This document shows positions 1-8,273 of a stretch of 44,547 nucleotides of DNA, in pieces (within the stretch, counting starts at the first letter, position 1; every line of letters starts with the position of its first letter). The stretch is from contig NZ_AOIL01000013.1 in assembly GCF_000337595.1 (NCBI RefSeq), forward strand, positions 143,601 to 188,147. The letters are read 5' to 3'. The translations under genes and the position numbers were made by a program. The notes below the pieces were generated by a model. That model had not been told where the DNA came from and did no database searches. It was given only the letters and a program-made list of their open reading frames with translations. The stretch comes from Natrialba taiwanensis DSM 12281. GTDB lineage: Archaea > Halobacteriota > Halobacteria > Halobacteriales > Natrialbaceae.

Positions 1-163
1 GAGTATGCGTGAGGACGACCGCATCGAGTCCGTCGACTCGGGAGCGGACCATCTCCACGACATCGAAGTTCGCTCCGGCATCGATCAGTACCGTTCGATC
101 ACCGGTGACGAGAAAGACGTTGCTCGTAAACGCCTGCACATCCTGTGCGAGGTTGACGACCAT
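1..163 (-). CDS. MBL-fold metallo-hydrolase, N-terminal fragment
   Basis: The reverse strand from an ATG at 163 reads 54 codons to the window edge. The translation runs through a beta-strand-like stretch (NVFLVTGDRTVLIDAG), the LIDAG strand typical of metallo-beta-lactamase-fold hydrolases, and ends in VVLTHT with the next codon beginning with C, as expected for the start of the zinc-binding THxHxDH motif. The rest of the gene, including all other metal ligands, lies outside the window, so the substrate cannot be judged; glyoxalase II-like hydrolases are common with this N-terminus. It is divergent from the regulator that starts at 304, with about 140 bp between them. The identification rests on the fold motif only. 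Confidence 0.75.
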   Translation of the reverse strand, partial: MVVNLAQDVQAFTSNVFLVTGDRTVLIDAGANFDVVEMVRSRVDGLDAVVLTHT

Positions 164-303
164 ACGCGGGATACACCACCGAGGGGTTTGTGCGTATCGA
201 CAGGGACCGCCTCGGCGAGTTCTGCTTGCGCGGTGATACGAACTCGTCCTGTACGGTCCGATATTCACAAGCATTTTTAGCTCCGGCACGTAGTGACGGA
301 CGA

Positions 304-1779
304 ATGAATCGGCCGGTTTCCGTCGGATTCGTCGTTATCATCGTTCTCTCCGTTATCAGTGTCAGCGGCGGCCTCGCGATGACTGGACTCCCGGCCGGAC
401 CCGTCGGAACCGGTACCGCTTCGGACACGACAGCCACCTCGCAGTTCGAGGGCTTCGACTACCAGAGTCAGATCCAGAGCCAGAGCCAGAACCAGATGTC
501 CGGTTCGACAGCGACAGCACCCCAATCACAGCAGCATCAGTTCAACTCCCGGAACTTCGACGACACGACGTTCGAGGTTACGGTCCACGAAAACGGCAGC
601 GCAACCTGGACGTTTCGCTACGAACAACAGCTCGAAGAGAGCTCGGATACCGAGAACGGGACTGGGAACGGAAACGAAAACGAAAGCGAGACCGCTACCC
701 GCGAAAACTTCGAAACGTTCGCCGACGAGTTCGAATCCGAGGAAACCGAGTTCTACCAGCGGTTCGTCAATCGATCGAACTCGTTGGTCCAAACGGGCAC
801 CACCGTCACCGATCGGGAAATGGACGCCTCGAATTTCGAGCGGCGGGCGTTCGTCCGGGACCAGATCAACCCGACGGGCGTCGTTGAACTCTCGTTTACC
901 TGGCATGGGTTCGCTGCAGCCGATAACGGCACGCTCGTTGTCGGTGATGTCTTCCAGGGGATGAACATCATGGAGGACCAATCGCTCGTTATCCGCTCGG
1001 ACGATGGGCTGACCATCCAGGAGGCTGAGCCCGAACCCGAGTACGTCGTCAACGGCTCGCCGTCGACGGGGACATCCGTTCGCTGGAGCGGGGAACGAGA
1101 GTTCTATCCCGGCCAGCCGCGTGTCGTCTTCGACCAAGTGGGGTCCGGAGGCGGGGCTGGCACCTCGAACACCGGCTTTCTCGAGGGCGTTTTCGAGGAC
1201 GGCACGGACGCGTTTGCCTCCCCGCTGGTCGTTCTCGTCCTCGCACTCGTTCTCACGCTCGTCGTCGGCTTCGGGCTCGGCCTTGCCAGCGTCCGATATC
1301 GGTCTCGAGGTGGTGGATTGGCCGGTGTGATTCCCTTTGTCGGGCGCGATAACACCGCCAACTCACCGTCTACAGCGGACTCGCAGTCGGGGTCACAATC
1401 ACGGTCACACGCCAACACAGCGACCCCATCCGAGACGCCTGCGACCGGCGAGCAGAACTCGGAGAGACAATCAGCGGGTAGTGTGGGTGCCACGGAGCCC
1501 GATACAGAGGCGGACCCGAACGCCACGCCGGTGGGGCTCTCGGAGGAGGAACTGCTCACCGACGAGGATCGCGTCGTCAAACTCATCCAGGAGAACGGTG
1601 GTCGCATGAAGCAGGTCAACATCGTCGACGAGACGGGATGGTCCAAATCAAAGGTGAGTATGCTCCTCTCCGAGATGGAAGACGACGGAACGATAAGCAA
1701 ACTACGTGTCGGGCGAGAGAACATTATCAGCCTCGATGGCTTCGAACCGGAGGCGACGAAGTCGCCGTTCGAAGAGTGA
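304..1779 (+). CDS. membrane-anchored winged-HTH regulator with extracellular domain
   Basis: A 491-residue protein with a hydrophobic N-terminal signal (VGFVVIIVLSVISVSGG), an acidic Asn/Glu-rich extracellular region of about 280 residues with several N-glycosylation sequons, one transmembrane helix near residues 305-330 (VVLVLALVLTLVVGFGLGL), a low-complexity cytoplasmic linker and a C-terminal winged HTH (about 420-485; LIQENGGRMKQVNIVDETG, then GWSKSKVSMLLSEME). This architecture is common in haloarchaea and suggests a one-component sensor that carries an external or membrane signal to DNA at the inner face. The ATG at 304 was preferred over upstream in-frame starts because it gives a clean signal peptide and a TATA-like stretch (catttttagc) lies about 27 bp before it, as in leaderless transcripts. 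Signal and target genes are unknown. Confidence 0.8.
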   Translation: MNRPVSVGFVVIIVLSVISVSGGLAMTGLPAGPVGTGTASDTTATSQFEGFDYQSQIQSQSQNQMSGSTATAPQSQQHQFNSRNFDDTTFEVTVHENGSATWTFRYEQQLEESSDTENGTGNGNENESETATRENFETFADEFESEETEFYQRFVNRSNSLVQTGTTVTDREMDASNFERRAFVRDQINPTGVVELSFTWHGFAAADNGTLVVGDVFQGMNIMEDQSLVIRSDDGLTIQEAEPEPEYVVNGSPSTGTSVRWSGEREFYPGQPRVVFDQVGSGGGAGTSNTGFLEGVFEDGTDAFASPLVVLVLALVLTLVVGFGLGLASVRYRSRGGGLAGVIPFVGRDNTANSPSTADSQSGSQSRSHANTATPSETPATGEQNSERQSAGSVGATEPDTEADPNATPVGLSEEELLTDEDRVVKLIQENGGRMKQVNIVDETGWSKSKVSMLLSEMEDDGTISKLRVGRENIISLDGFEPEATKSPFEE

Positions 1780-1878
1780 GCTATCGGCGTGAGACTGTGA
1801 GACATTCCTGATTCGAAACGGAATGCTTAAACATCGTACTGCGCTACGTCAGGATGCACTCGCGACGAACCGCGACGT

Positions 1879-1953
1879 GCTCCGATAGTGTAGTCCGGCC
1901 AATCATATTGCCCTCTCGAGGCAATGACCGGGGTTCGAATCCCCGTCGGAGCA
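1879..1953 (+). tRNA. tRNA-Glu (CUC)
   Basis: A 75-nt cloverleaf. The acceptor strands GCTCCGA and TCGGAGC pair fully and the discriminator is A. The anticodon stem TTGCC/GGCAA encloses the loop CTCTCGA, giving anticodon CUC. The T-arm is CGGGG-TTCGAAT-CCCCG and the D-stem is GTG/CAT. No intron is present and CCA is not encoded. A TATA-like stretch (gcttaaac) lies about 50 bp upstream. Confidence 0.95.
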
Positions 1954-2073
1954 TCCCGACCATTTGCTTGGTTTCTCGTTACTGGTAGAGTAGTAGTGTA
2001 GTATAGTTCGACAGCCACACATCGGTCGAGTGACTGCGGAATCGCTTTCCGTTATGCCGTTCTGTGACAGCGT

Positions 2074-2910
2074 ATGACAGCACTTGCCGACCGCGAGTGG
2101 CGACTCATTACGGACGAGGTCCGCGACGGCCCGACCCAGATGGCTCTCGAGGAGATCGCCGCCCGGACGGCGATCGAAGACGGCGTTCGAACGGTGCGCG
2201 TTTACTCGTGGGAACCCAGCACACTCTCGCTCGGATACCGCCAGGAGGCAGAAACAGTTGACTGGGAGTTCTGCGAGCGCAACGGAATCGACGTGACTCG
2301 TCGACAGACCGGTGGCGGCGGCATCTATCACGACCGGCACGCTGATATTTCCTATACGATCGTCGCACCGGCTGACGAGGTCCCGGGAGACCTGATGGAC
2401 TGCTACGCGCTGTTTTGCGAGCCGATTCTCGACGCCTTCGAGCGAATGGGCGTCGACGCCGATTTCGCCGGCACCGAGCAGTCGTCGCTTTACAAACCGT
2501 CGTGCTATCTGCGGGATATCAATCCGGCACACGACATCGTCGCCCCAGCGAGCGACGCCACACGGGCGCGAAAGATCAGCGGCAACGCCCAGTACCGCCA
2601 GCGCGATGTCGTCATCCAGCACGGGTCGCTGAGCTACGACCGCGAGCCCACCCGGCACGTCGGTGCGTTCGATACCGAACTCGAGACGGAGACGTTCACC
2701 GACCGGGTAACGAGTATCCGCCAAGAGGCTGGTATCGATCGCGAGGAGGCGGTCGAGACGCTTTCCGCAGCGCTCGGTGACTGGTGTGACGCCGCAAACG
2801 GAGGGTGGCACGAGGACGAACTCGAGGACGCTCGCGAACTCGCGGCACGGAAGTACGGAGCCGACGCCTGGATTCGAAATCGAGAGGCACCAGACGCGCC
2901 TGAGCGCTGA
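2074..2910 (+). CDS. lipoate--protein ligase family protein (LplA/BPL fold)
   Basis: This 278-residue protein has the hallmarks of the biotin/lipoate A/B protein ligase family: RRQTGGGGIYH (residues 76-86), the ligand-binding Arg/Gly loop, and RKISGNAQ with Lys167 in the position of the conserved catalytic lysine, followed by VVIQHGSL. Members activate lipoate (or octanoate) as the AMP ester and transfer it to lipoyl domains of 2-oxoacid dehydrogenases or glycine cleavage H protein, or act in the two-part archaeal LplA/LplB system. No lipoyl-domain protein is encoded nearby, so the acceptor is unknown. The ATG start fits the family N-terminus (MALEEIAAR helix close to the start). It is transcribed alone after tRNA-Glu. 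Octanoyltransferase activity is an alternative. Confidence 0.85.
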   Translation: MTALADREWRLITDEVRDGPTQMALEEIAARTAIEDGVRTVRVYSWEPSTLSLGYRQEAETVDWEFCERNGIDVTRRQTGGGGIYHDRHADISYTIVAPADEVPGDLMDCYALFCEPILDAFERMGVDADFAGTEQSSLYKPSCYLRDINPAHDIVAPASDATRARKISGNAQYRQRDVVIQHGSLSYDREPTRHVGAFDTELETETFTDRVTSIRQEAGIDREEAVETLSAALGDWCDAANGGWHEDELEDARELAARKYGADAWIRNREAPDAPER

Positions 2911-3096
2911 ACGCGCCGATGAATCACCCGATACGGACCGCTTTCCAGACGGTTGCCTGCAGAGTTCAGCTGTGATCGTCGGACCCGCGGGACGTGCTCC
3001 GATAGACACCCGGACTCCGGTGGCATCATCCGCCACTCGAGGTACAACTCGAAAATCTTCGATCGCTGGCTCCCGAGCGATGACGCCGTCCGCACT

Positions 3097-3120
3097 GGTC
3101 CGGTATACATATCACGGACC
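3097..3120 (+). promoter_or_regulatory. TATA box of nfo enclosed in an inverted repeat
   Basis: Arms GGTCCG (3097-3102) and CGGACC (3115-3120) are exact inverted repeats with a 12-bp spacer, and the spacer contains a TATA-like box (tatacatat). The box lies about 30 bp before the nfo ATG, so the transcript is probably leaderless. A protein bound to the repeat would compete with TBP. The structure is seen; the operator role is inference. Confidence 0.5.
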
Positions 3121-3137
3121 GGTACTGACGAGAATCC

Positions 3138-4013
3138 ATGACCATGAAGGTCGGCGCACACGTTTCGATCTCCGGTTCGCGCGTCTCCTCCGACGACGAA
3201 ACACCGCCGTACAACGACGTTCGCAATGCTGTCCACCGACAGCTCGCCTTCGGCGGGAACTGCGGCCAGATCTTTACAACCTCGCCACAGGTCTGGCAAC
3301 AGCCAGAAATCAGCGACGAGGCTGCCGACGGATTTCGGGCGGAAAGCGACGACCAGCTCGAGGGGCCGTGGGTCATCCACTCGGCCTACCTCGTCAATCT
3401 CTGTACCCCCAAGGACGACCTCCGCCGAAAATCGAAAGAGAGCATGCAGGCTGAACTCGACGCCGCTGCCCGGCTGGGCATTCCGTACGTCAACGTTCAC
3501 CTCGGTGCCCACACGGGGGCCGGCGTCGAGGGTGGCCTGGACAACGCCGCGAGCCTCATCGACGAACTCGACGTTCCCGACGGCGTACAGATCCTCATCG
3601 AGTCCGATGCCGGCAGCGGTACCAAACTCGGCGGCGAGTTCGCTCATCTCGCGGGCATCATCGACCGGACCGAGACGGACATCGGAATCTGCATCGATAC
3701 CGCCCACACGCTCGTCGCGGGGAACGACCTCACGACGCCCGAAGCCGTCGACGAAACGGTCTCCCGGTTCGACGACGAGGTCGGCCTCGAGTACCTGCAG
3801 TATATCCACCTGAACGACTCGAAACACGACGTTGGCACGCACAAGGACGAGCACGCCCTCATCGGGGAGGGCTATATCGGCGAAGACGGGATGCAGGCGA
3901 TCGTTAACCACCCCGACCTGCGCGACCTGCCCTTCGCGCTCGAGACCCCGACGGAGGACGGCCGCGGCTTCGCCTGGAACATCCAGAAAGTAAAAGAACT
4001 GCGCGACGACTGA
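3138..4013 (+). CDS. nfo: endonuclease IV (AP endonuclease)
   Basis: Deoxyribonuclease IV cleaves DNA 5' to abasic sites and can remove 3' blocking groups in base-excision repair. The 291-residue protein begins VGAHVSISG, the classic Nfo N-terminus, and shows the zinc-ligand motifs of the TIM-barrel family in order: [58 protein letters not shown] and FALETP. Length is normal for the family (about 280). A second ATG two codons downstream (3144) is equally possible; MKVGAHVS would be the most typical N-terminus. It stands alone, downstream of a promoter whose TATA box sits inside an inverted repeat, which hints at regulated expression. Confidence 0.95.
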   Translation: MTMKVGAHVSISGSRVSSDDETPPYNDVRNAVHRQLAFGGNCGQIFTTSPQVWQQPEISDEAADGFRAESDDQLEGPWVIHSAYLVNLCTPKDDLRRKSKESMQAELDAAARLGIPYVNVHLGAHTGAGVEGGLDNAASLIDELDVPDGVQILIESDAGSGTKLGGEFAHLAGIIDRTETDIGICIDTAHTLVAGNDLTTPEAVDETVSRFDDEVGLEYLQYIHLNDSKHDVGTHKDEHALIGEGYIGEDGMQAIVNHPDLRDLPFALETPTEDGRGFAWNIQKVKELRDD

Positions 4014-4120
4014 TACTGCCGGACAAAAGTCAGTGAACACTCGATCGCGTCTCACGGATCGTCGCTTGTGGTGACGACCGTTCGGGTGCGATCGACGTGT
4101 GAATCGTTTTGTCCGACAGT

Positions 4121-5017
4121 ATGAGCCACGTTTCCGGCCTCGTCGCCGAAATCGACCTGCTTTTACCCCCGAGCGGCCTATCGGGGCTCGTGCGCGAGTT
4201 CTCCGAAGACTACCTGCGACGGACCCGGGCCGGCATGTGGGACGATTCCCGGGCGGCGCTTTCCCCGCTCGAACTCGACTCGCGCGAGCGAATCCTCGAC
4301 GTCGGCTGTGGAACGGGGGAACTGAGCCGCGTTCTCGCGGCGGAGTCGCCTGGTGCGGTGATCGGCTGTGACGCCGATCCCGAACTGCTGCGGGCTGCCG
4401 GCGAGTTCGTTCCGGCGGTCGCTGGGGACGCCCATCGGTTGCCGTTCCCCGACGACACCTTCGATCTCGTCGTCTGTCAGGCGCTGTTGATCAACCTGCC
4501 AGACCCTGCGGCTGCGCTCGATGAGTTCGCTCGCGTCTCGACGGACCTCGTCGCGGCCGTCGAACCGAACAACGAGGCCGTCGAGATCGAATCGAGCGTC
4601 CGTGCCGAGGGCGCACTCGAGCGACGCGCCAGGGACGCCTACCTCGACGGGATCGATACTGACGTTGCGCTCGGTGCTGACGCCCGCGAGGCCTTCGACG
4701 ACGCGACACTCGAGGTTCTCGAGACGCGCCGATACGATCACGTTCGGACGATCGAACCACCCTATAGTGACGGTGCAGTGCGTGCTGCGCGTCGGAAGGC
4801 GACTGGAGCAGGGTTAGCCGATGACCGGGAAACGATGCTCGATGGACCGTTGACGGCGGCGGAATACGACGAATTGCGAAGCGAATGGCGGTCGATGGGA
4901 CGGGACGTGATCGACCAGATGGAAGAGAGAGAGTATCGCCGAGCGGAAGCCGTCCCGTTCTTCGTGACGGTTGGACGGCTTTCCGACGGTGCCGACACCC
5001 GCACCCACCAGGGTTGA
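4121..5017 (+). CDS. class I SAM-dependent methyltransferase
   Basis: A 298-residue protein with the Rossmann methyltransferase core: motif I ILDVGCGTGELSR, the acidic loop VIGCDADPELL, post-motif AGDAHRLPFPDDTFDLVVCQ (motifs II-III of the UbiE/Methyltransf_11 group), then LLINLPDPAAALDEFARV. The C-terminal half (about 150 residues) is acidic and helical and probably forms the substrate-binding cap. No substrate can be assigned from sequence. The ATG at 4121 was chosen over an in-frame TTG four codons upstream. It ends 24 bp before the convergent DUF5518 gene. Codon use matches its neighbours. Confidence 0.8.
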   Translation: MSHVSGLVAEIDLLLPPSGLSGLVREFSEDYLRRTRAGMWDDSRAALSPLELDSRERILDVGCGTGELSRVLAAESPGAVIGCDADPELLRAAGEFVPAVAGDAHRLPFPDDTFDLVVCQALLINLPDPAAALDEFARVSTDLVAAVEPNNEAVEIESSVRAEGALERRARDAYLDGIDTDVALGADAREAFDDATLEVLETRRYDHVRTIEPPYSDGAVRAARRKATGAGLADDRETMLDGPLTAAEYDELRSEWRSMGRDVIDQMEEREYRRAEAVPFFVTVGRLSDGADTRTHQG

Positions 5018-5041
5018 GACCGCGACCGCGATTCCTGTCCG

Positions 5042-5500
5042 TCACCGGGGCAGCAGCGTCCGGAGCCCACCGCCGACCACGCCGCCAAGCACGCCGTCGG
5101 CGACGGTCAAGAGCGAGAAGAGGAGTGCGAGCAGGACGATACTCGCGAATCCGAGCCCCGAAACCATCGGACTCACGGGGCCGATCGAACCGAACACCAG
5201 CAGCGGCGGCTCGTTGTACAATCCAAGAACGGCACCGAGCGTTCCCGTAACCGTTCCTGCAGCAATGCCAACGAGTGAACTCGCGAGTATCGCGTGGATG
5301 AGTCCCGATATGATCCGTCCGGTGGCGTATGCGGCGACGAATCCGGCGACGACGCCACCACCGAGACGTCCGAGCAACGGCACCAACAGCGCGGTGAGGT
5401 CGACGAGAACGCCGGCGATGACGGCTGCGAGAAGGATCTGCATGTCGAGTTCAGCGCGGAACGCCGAAGCCGTGGCAGTGGACGAGTGGTCCTCACTCAT
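5042..5500 (-). CDS. DUF5518-type four-helix membrane protein
   Basis: A 152-residue protein with an acidic N-terminal tail of about 20 residues and then four Gly/Ala-rich hydrophobic segments (ILLAAVIAGVLVDLTALLV; GGVVAGFVAAYATGR; ILASSLVGIAAGTVTGTLG; VLLALLFSLLTVADGVLGG). Glycine-rich helix pairs of this kind are typical of the DUF5518 family that is widespread in haloarchaea and has no known function. It is the last gene of a leftward set that includes the secreted acidic protein and the DUF6114/DUF6230 pair, so a role in the envelope is a reasonable guess. It carries no motifs of a known transporter or enzyme. Confidence 0.75.
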   Translation of the reverse strand: MSEDHSSTATASAFRAELDMQILLAAVIAGVLVDLTALLVPLLGRLGGGVVAGFVAAYATGRIISGLIHAILASSLVGIAAGTVTGTLGAVLGLYNEPPLLVFGSIGPVSPMVSGLGFASIVLLALLFSLLTVADGVLGGVVGGGLRTLLPR

Positions 5501-5586
5501 GGTCGGTGTTTCCTACTCATCGTCGGTGGTCGTCATCGCCCTCGCATTGTGGCGATTCGTGATCGATTCGACGCATACACTCCGGA

Positions 5587-6888
5587 TCACGGGGCGAGGA
5601 GGCCGGTCGTTTCTTCGGTTGTTTCCCGGAGAAACTCGGTGCTGTTGGTGGCTGTTTCCTCGACGTGGTCGCCCGTCTCGTTGCTCGTCTCTTCGAGGTG
5701 CTCGCCGGTGTCCGCGACCGTTTCGTTGATGTGATCTCCGGTTTCGGTTATCGTCTCTTCGAGGTGCGCACCGGTTTCTTCGAGGGATTCTTCGAGTTGG
5801 TCGTCCGTTTCGTTCGGGTTCTCGGCGATCGTCTGCGTTACGTCGGAAGTGGTGTTCTCGGTGTGGTCGAGCGTTCCCTCGACTGTTTCTTCGGTGTGAT
5901 CGAGTGTGTCTTCGGTCGTCTCTTCGGTGTGGTTGAGGGTGCTCTCGACCGTTTCCTCGGTGTGATTGAGCGTGTCCGCTGCCGTCTCTTCGGTATGGTT
6001 GAGCGTTTCGTTAGCGGGGTCGGTGACCGGATCGGTTTCGGTGTCGTTCTGGTCGTCGCTCTCGTGTTCGCTTTCGTTTTCGTCTTCACCCTCGTCTCCA
6101 CTCTCGTCCTTGCCTTCGTTTTCGTCTTCACCCTCGTCTCCACTCTCGTCCTCGCCTTCGTTTTCGCCGGTGTCGTTCCCGTCACCGTCGTCTGACCCGG
6201 GTTCCTCGTCATCGGTCGGCGTATCGTTCCCGTCGTTCGATTCGTCTTCTTCGTCCGAGTTGTCGGTATCGTCCCCGGAATCGTTTCGGCTGTCAGTATC
6301 TCGGTCGTCGTCATCGGGCTGGGGTTCGTCACTTTCGTCATCGCTCTCGTTCGAGTCGTTCGAGGAGTTAGTGTCGTCGGTACCGTTCGAGGAGTCCTCG
6401 TCCTGCTCAAGGGAACCGAGATCGAGTTCACCGAATCCGTCGGCTCCGGGCGTCTCGTTGTCCGGCCCGACTTCGATCGAGTAGCCGTTGACCGACAGAC
6501 CCTGCGTCGTAATCGACGTAGCGGTGATCGTCAGATTCGTCTCCTCGGTGGGGAGACAGTCGCCGGCCGCAGAGAGGTTGTCTAGCGCCTCGCTCTGATG
6601 TCCGGTACGGAGCAGCATTGTTGCATCCGGCCGGGTCTGTTCGAGTTCGACGCGTCTGTTCTCGCCGAGGTAGACGGTGGTGTTGTCGTAACTCCCGTTC
6701 CGAACGAGGAGTTCGTTGGTGCCGGAGGTGAGTTGCTGGGCGCAAACGGTCGCGTCCTCGATCGATCCCAGTTCCACCGTGACGGTGCCGTCGTTCGTCT
6801 CCTGGGCGGCCACGGGAAGGGTACCGATTCCCGAGATGACGCTGGCGAGGACGACGAGTGCGACGAGGAGGGACGTCGTTCGAGTCAT
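5587..6888 (-). CDS. secreted acidic protein with C-terminal 11-residue repeats
   Basis: A 433-residue protein with a Sec-type signal peptide (residues 1 to about 28, ending LPVAAQ), a folded N-terminal region (30-140, including a Cys near residue 50 and a Cys near 110 that could form a disulfide), a long Asp/Glu/Ser/Asn-rich disordered stretch (about 160-290) and a C-terminal region (295-426) built of twelve consecutive 11-residue units of the type TLNHTEETVES. Many units carry the sequon N-H-T or N-E-T, so the region may be heavily N-glycosylated. No membrane anchor follows, so it is predicted to be released or held by other surface proteins. The function is unknown. Neighbours on the same strand are small membrane proteins. 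Confidence 0.75.
   Translation of the reverse strand: MTRTTSLLVALVVLASVISGIGTLPVAAQETNDGTVTVELGSIEDATVCAQQLTSGTNELLVRNGSYDNTTVYLGENRRVELEQTRPDATMLLRTGHQSEALDNLSAAGDCLPTEETNLTITATSITTQGLSVNGYSIEVGPDNETPGADGFGELDLGSLEQDEDSSNGTDDTNSSNDSNESDDESDEPQPDDDDRDTDSRNDSGDDTDNSDEEDESNDGNDTPTDDEEPGSDDGDGNDTGENEGEDESGDEGEDENEGKDESGDEGEDENESEHESDDQNDTETDPVTDPANETLNHTEETAADTLNHTEETVESTLNHTEETTEDTLDHTEETVEGTLDHTENTTSDVTQTIAENPNETDDQLEESLEETGAHLEETITETGDHINETVADTGEHLEETSNETGDHVEETATNSTEFLRETTEETTGLLAP
5611..6006 (-). repeat. region coding twelve 11-residue repeats
   Basis: Residues 295-426 of the secreted acidic protein split without gaps into units of 11: TLNHTEETAAD, TLNHTEETVES, TLNHTEETTED, TLDHTEETVEG, TLDHTENTTSD, VTQTIAENPNE, TDDQLEESLEE, TGAHLEETITE, TGDHINETVAD, TGEHLEETSNE, TGDHVEETATN, STEFLRETTEE. 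The period, with Thr/Gly at 1, a hydrophobic or His at 4-5 and Glu at 6-7, resembles the 11-mer helices of LEA group 3 proteins and apolipoproteins. Confidence 0.8.
6073..6167 (-). repeat. 42-bp tandem repeat within the acidic linker
   Basis: Two almost identical 42-bp copies (6073-6114 and 6115-6156) followed by a partial third copy of about 11 bp. Each encodes the 14-residue unit DESGDEGEDENEGK, so the reading frame is preserved. Copies differ at only one or two bases, which points to recent slippage or unequal exchange and makes length variation between strains likely. Confidence 0.8.
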
Positions 6889-6983
6889 AGCATGTCAGCT
6901 CACGTCTCAGTGTTCTCTCGCGATGATCGTCTCGCGGGTTCGGTGCTCGGTGGCGCGTGTTGTGCCGCGGCGATGGCTCTCAC

Positions 6984-7553
6984 TCATCGGTCGTTTCCCT
7001 GTTCTGCGGACCCGGTCTCGGTCGCGGCCGCGAGACGGTCACGGAGTCTGCGTACGATCGGACCGACGATAGCCCGGAGGCGCTTGCGAGCGCCCGCGAC
7101 AGCGTTGTCGACGGGGCTCGGTTCAGTGACGTGGTCGGGGACGCGGTCTTCGTCGGGTTTCCACGCGAGACAGAGATTACCGCCGAGGATGCCGAATAGG
7201 AGCCCGAGCAGTAACCCGCCGAGCGAGCCGACCAGCGAGAGAATCGACAGGGCGATGCCAATGACGCCGATCACGTCGGAGTGGGCCGGTTTGTACAGCG
7301 CGAAGACGCCCGTCAGGAACACCAACACGCCGAACGCGACGCCGATGGCGAGAAAGCCGGTCAGCTCGCCGCCGACGAAGAGAAGGTCCGGCAGGATTTG
7401 CATCGGGACCCAGGTGATGATGATCCCGGCCAGACACAACAGGATGCCACCCAGGAACGGTCGCCGGAGTCGCCAGGCGGTAAATCGATCCCAACGGCGT
7501 TTGATCCGTCCAGTCGTATTCGTGGAGTCGTCGTAGCTAGATTTGGTTGCCAT
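6984..7553 (-). CDS. DUF6114-type membrane protein
   Basis: A 189-residue membrane protein. After a basic N-terminal tail it reads FTAWRLRRPFLGGILLCLAG, the W-R-x-x-RPF-x-G pattern of DUF6114 proteins, followed by four hydrophobic segments (ILLCLAGIIITWVP; ELTGFLAIGVAFGVLVFLTGVFAL; VIGVIGIALSILSLVGSLGG; LLLGLLFGILGGNLCLAW) and a basic, alanine-rich cytoplasmic tail. DUF6114 genes are, to my knowledge, often paired with DUF6230 genes in actinobacteria as well as haloarchaea, and here the DUF6230 gene ends only 6 bp upstream, so they are almost certainly co-transcribed. Biochemical function is unknown. Confidence 0.8.
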   Translation of the reverse strand: MATKSSYDDSTNTTGRIKRRWDRFTAWRLRRPFLGGILLCLAGIIITWVPMQILPDLLFVGGELTGFLAIGVAFGVLVFLTGVFALYKPAHSDVIGVIGIALSILSLVGSLGGLLLGLLFGILGGNLCLAWKPDEDRVPDHVTEPSPVDNAVAGARKRLRAIVGPIVRRLRDRLAAATETGSAEQGNDR

Positions 7554-7559
7554 GAGTGA

Positions 7560-8177
7560 TCACGTCTCTTCGTCCGTGTACTCGACATCGACATCGAGAC
7601 CGGGCAGGCTGATCTCGTTCGACGCGAGATACACCATCTCGATCTCGACATCTTCTTGCACCATTCCGGGCGCGTCACCGCTTACGTCGGTGAGCAGCCC
7701 CTCTTCGGGTTCGGCGTTCTCCCCGGCCGCCTGCTGGAACTGCTGGTTCGGATCGTCGCTGTACTGGTCGTTTATCACCTGGCCGTTGAACGTCGCCTCC
7801 TCCGCGCTCAGCCCGGTCAACTTGATGTACTGTTCGTCCGCTTCCACGGTTTCGTCCGTGGTAAAGGAGATCTCGATCGTCCCGTCGATCCCGGGCAGGT
7901 TATCGACGGACTGCTCTTTCGTCAGCACCAGGCCGTCGATCTCGACGCCTCGCTGTTCGACGACGACGACGGGCGTCGCCTGGGCCTCGCTACTCTCCCC
8001 AACGCCGGGGTACAGGAGGAACTCGTCGGATCTGATCTCGTCGGCCTCGATGGTAAAGCCGCCGGCGGCCAACGGCGCAGCGTAGGCCGTCCCCGATGAC
8101 AGCACGATGAGCGCGACGAACGCGACGGCGAGAAACGACGCACCCGTGCCGGTCAGCAGCCGTTTCTTGTTGTACAT
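7560..8177 (-). CDS. DUF6230-type membrane-anchored extracellular protein
   Basis: A 205-residue protein with a basic N-terminus (MYNKKRLLTGTG), one hydrophobic segment that is a signal or anchor (ASFLAVAFVALIVLSSGTAYA), then an extracellular domain of about 165 residues. The block PLAAGGFTIEADEIRSDEFLLYPGVG fits the DUF6230 family. The ATG at 8177 was preferred over an in-frame start 15 codons upstream because GAGGTG lies just before it as a Shine-Dalgarno sequence and because it places the positive charges directly before the hydrophobic helix. It is the first gene of the leftward DUF6230-DUF6114 pair, preceded by a leader with two perfect palindromes. Function unknown; the pairing suggests a surface complex. 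Confidence 0.8.
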   Translation of the reverse strand: MYNKKRLLTGTGASFLAVAFVALIVLSSGTAYAAPLAAGGFTIEADEIRSDEFLLYPGVGESSEAQATPVVVVEQRGVEIDGLVLTKEQSVDNLPGIDGTIEISFTTDETVEADEQYIKLTGLSAEEATFNGQVINDQYSDDPNQQFQQAAGENAEPEEGLLTDVSGDAPGMVQEDVEIEMVYLASNEISLPGLDVDVEYTDEET

Positions 8178-8273
8178 GTTAGGCACCTCTTCCGGTGCTG
8201 TTCGGTTCCCCTTCGCCGTCAATCAGGGACCGCCCCGTGCCGTCGTTTACAGTTCGTCCGCGTTGTCGGTGGT

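Noticed and set aside
1903..3036. A 377-codon reverse-strand frame over the lipoate-ligase-family gene
   Set aside because: It runs into tRNA-Glu and is antisense to a gene with clear family motifs.
5665..6195. Forward-strand frame with a regular FGVxERxxD/FxRxLFGV repeat
   Set aside because: The regularity is only the complement of the 11-residue repeats of the secreted acidic protein on the reverse strand, which has a signal peptide and normal acidic composition.
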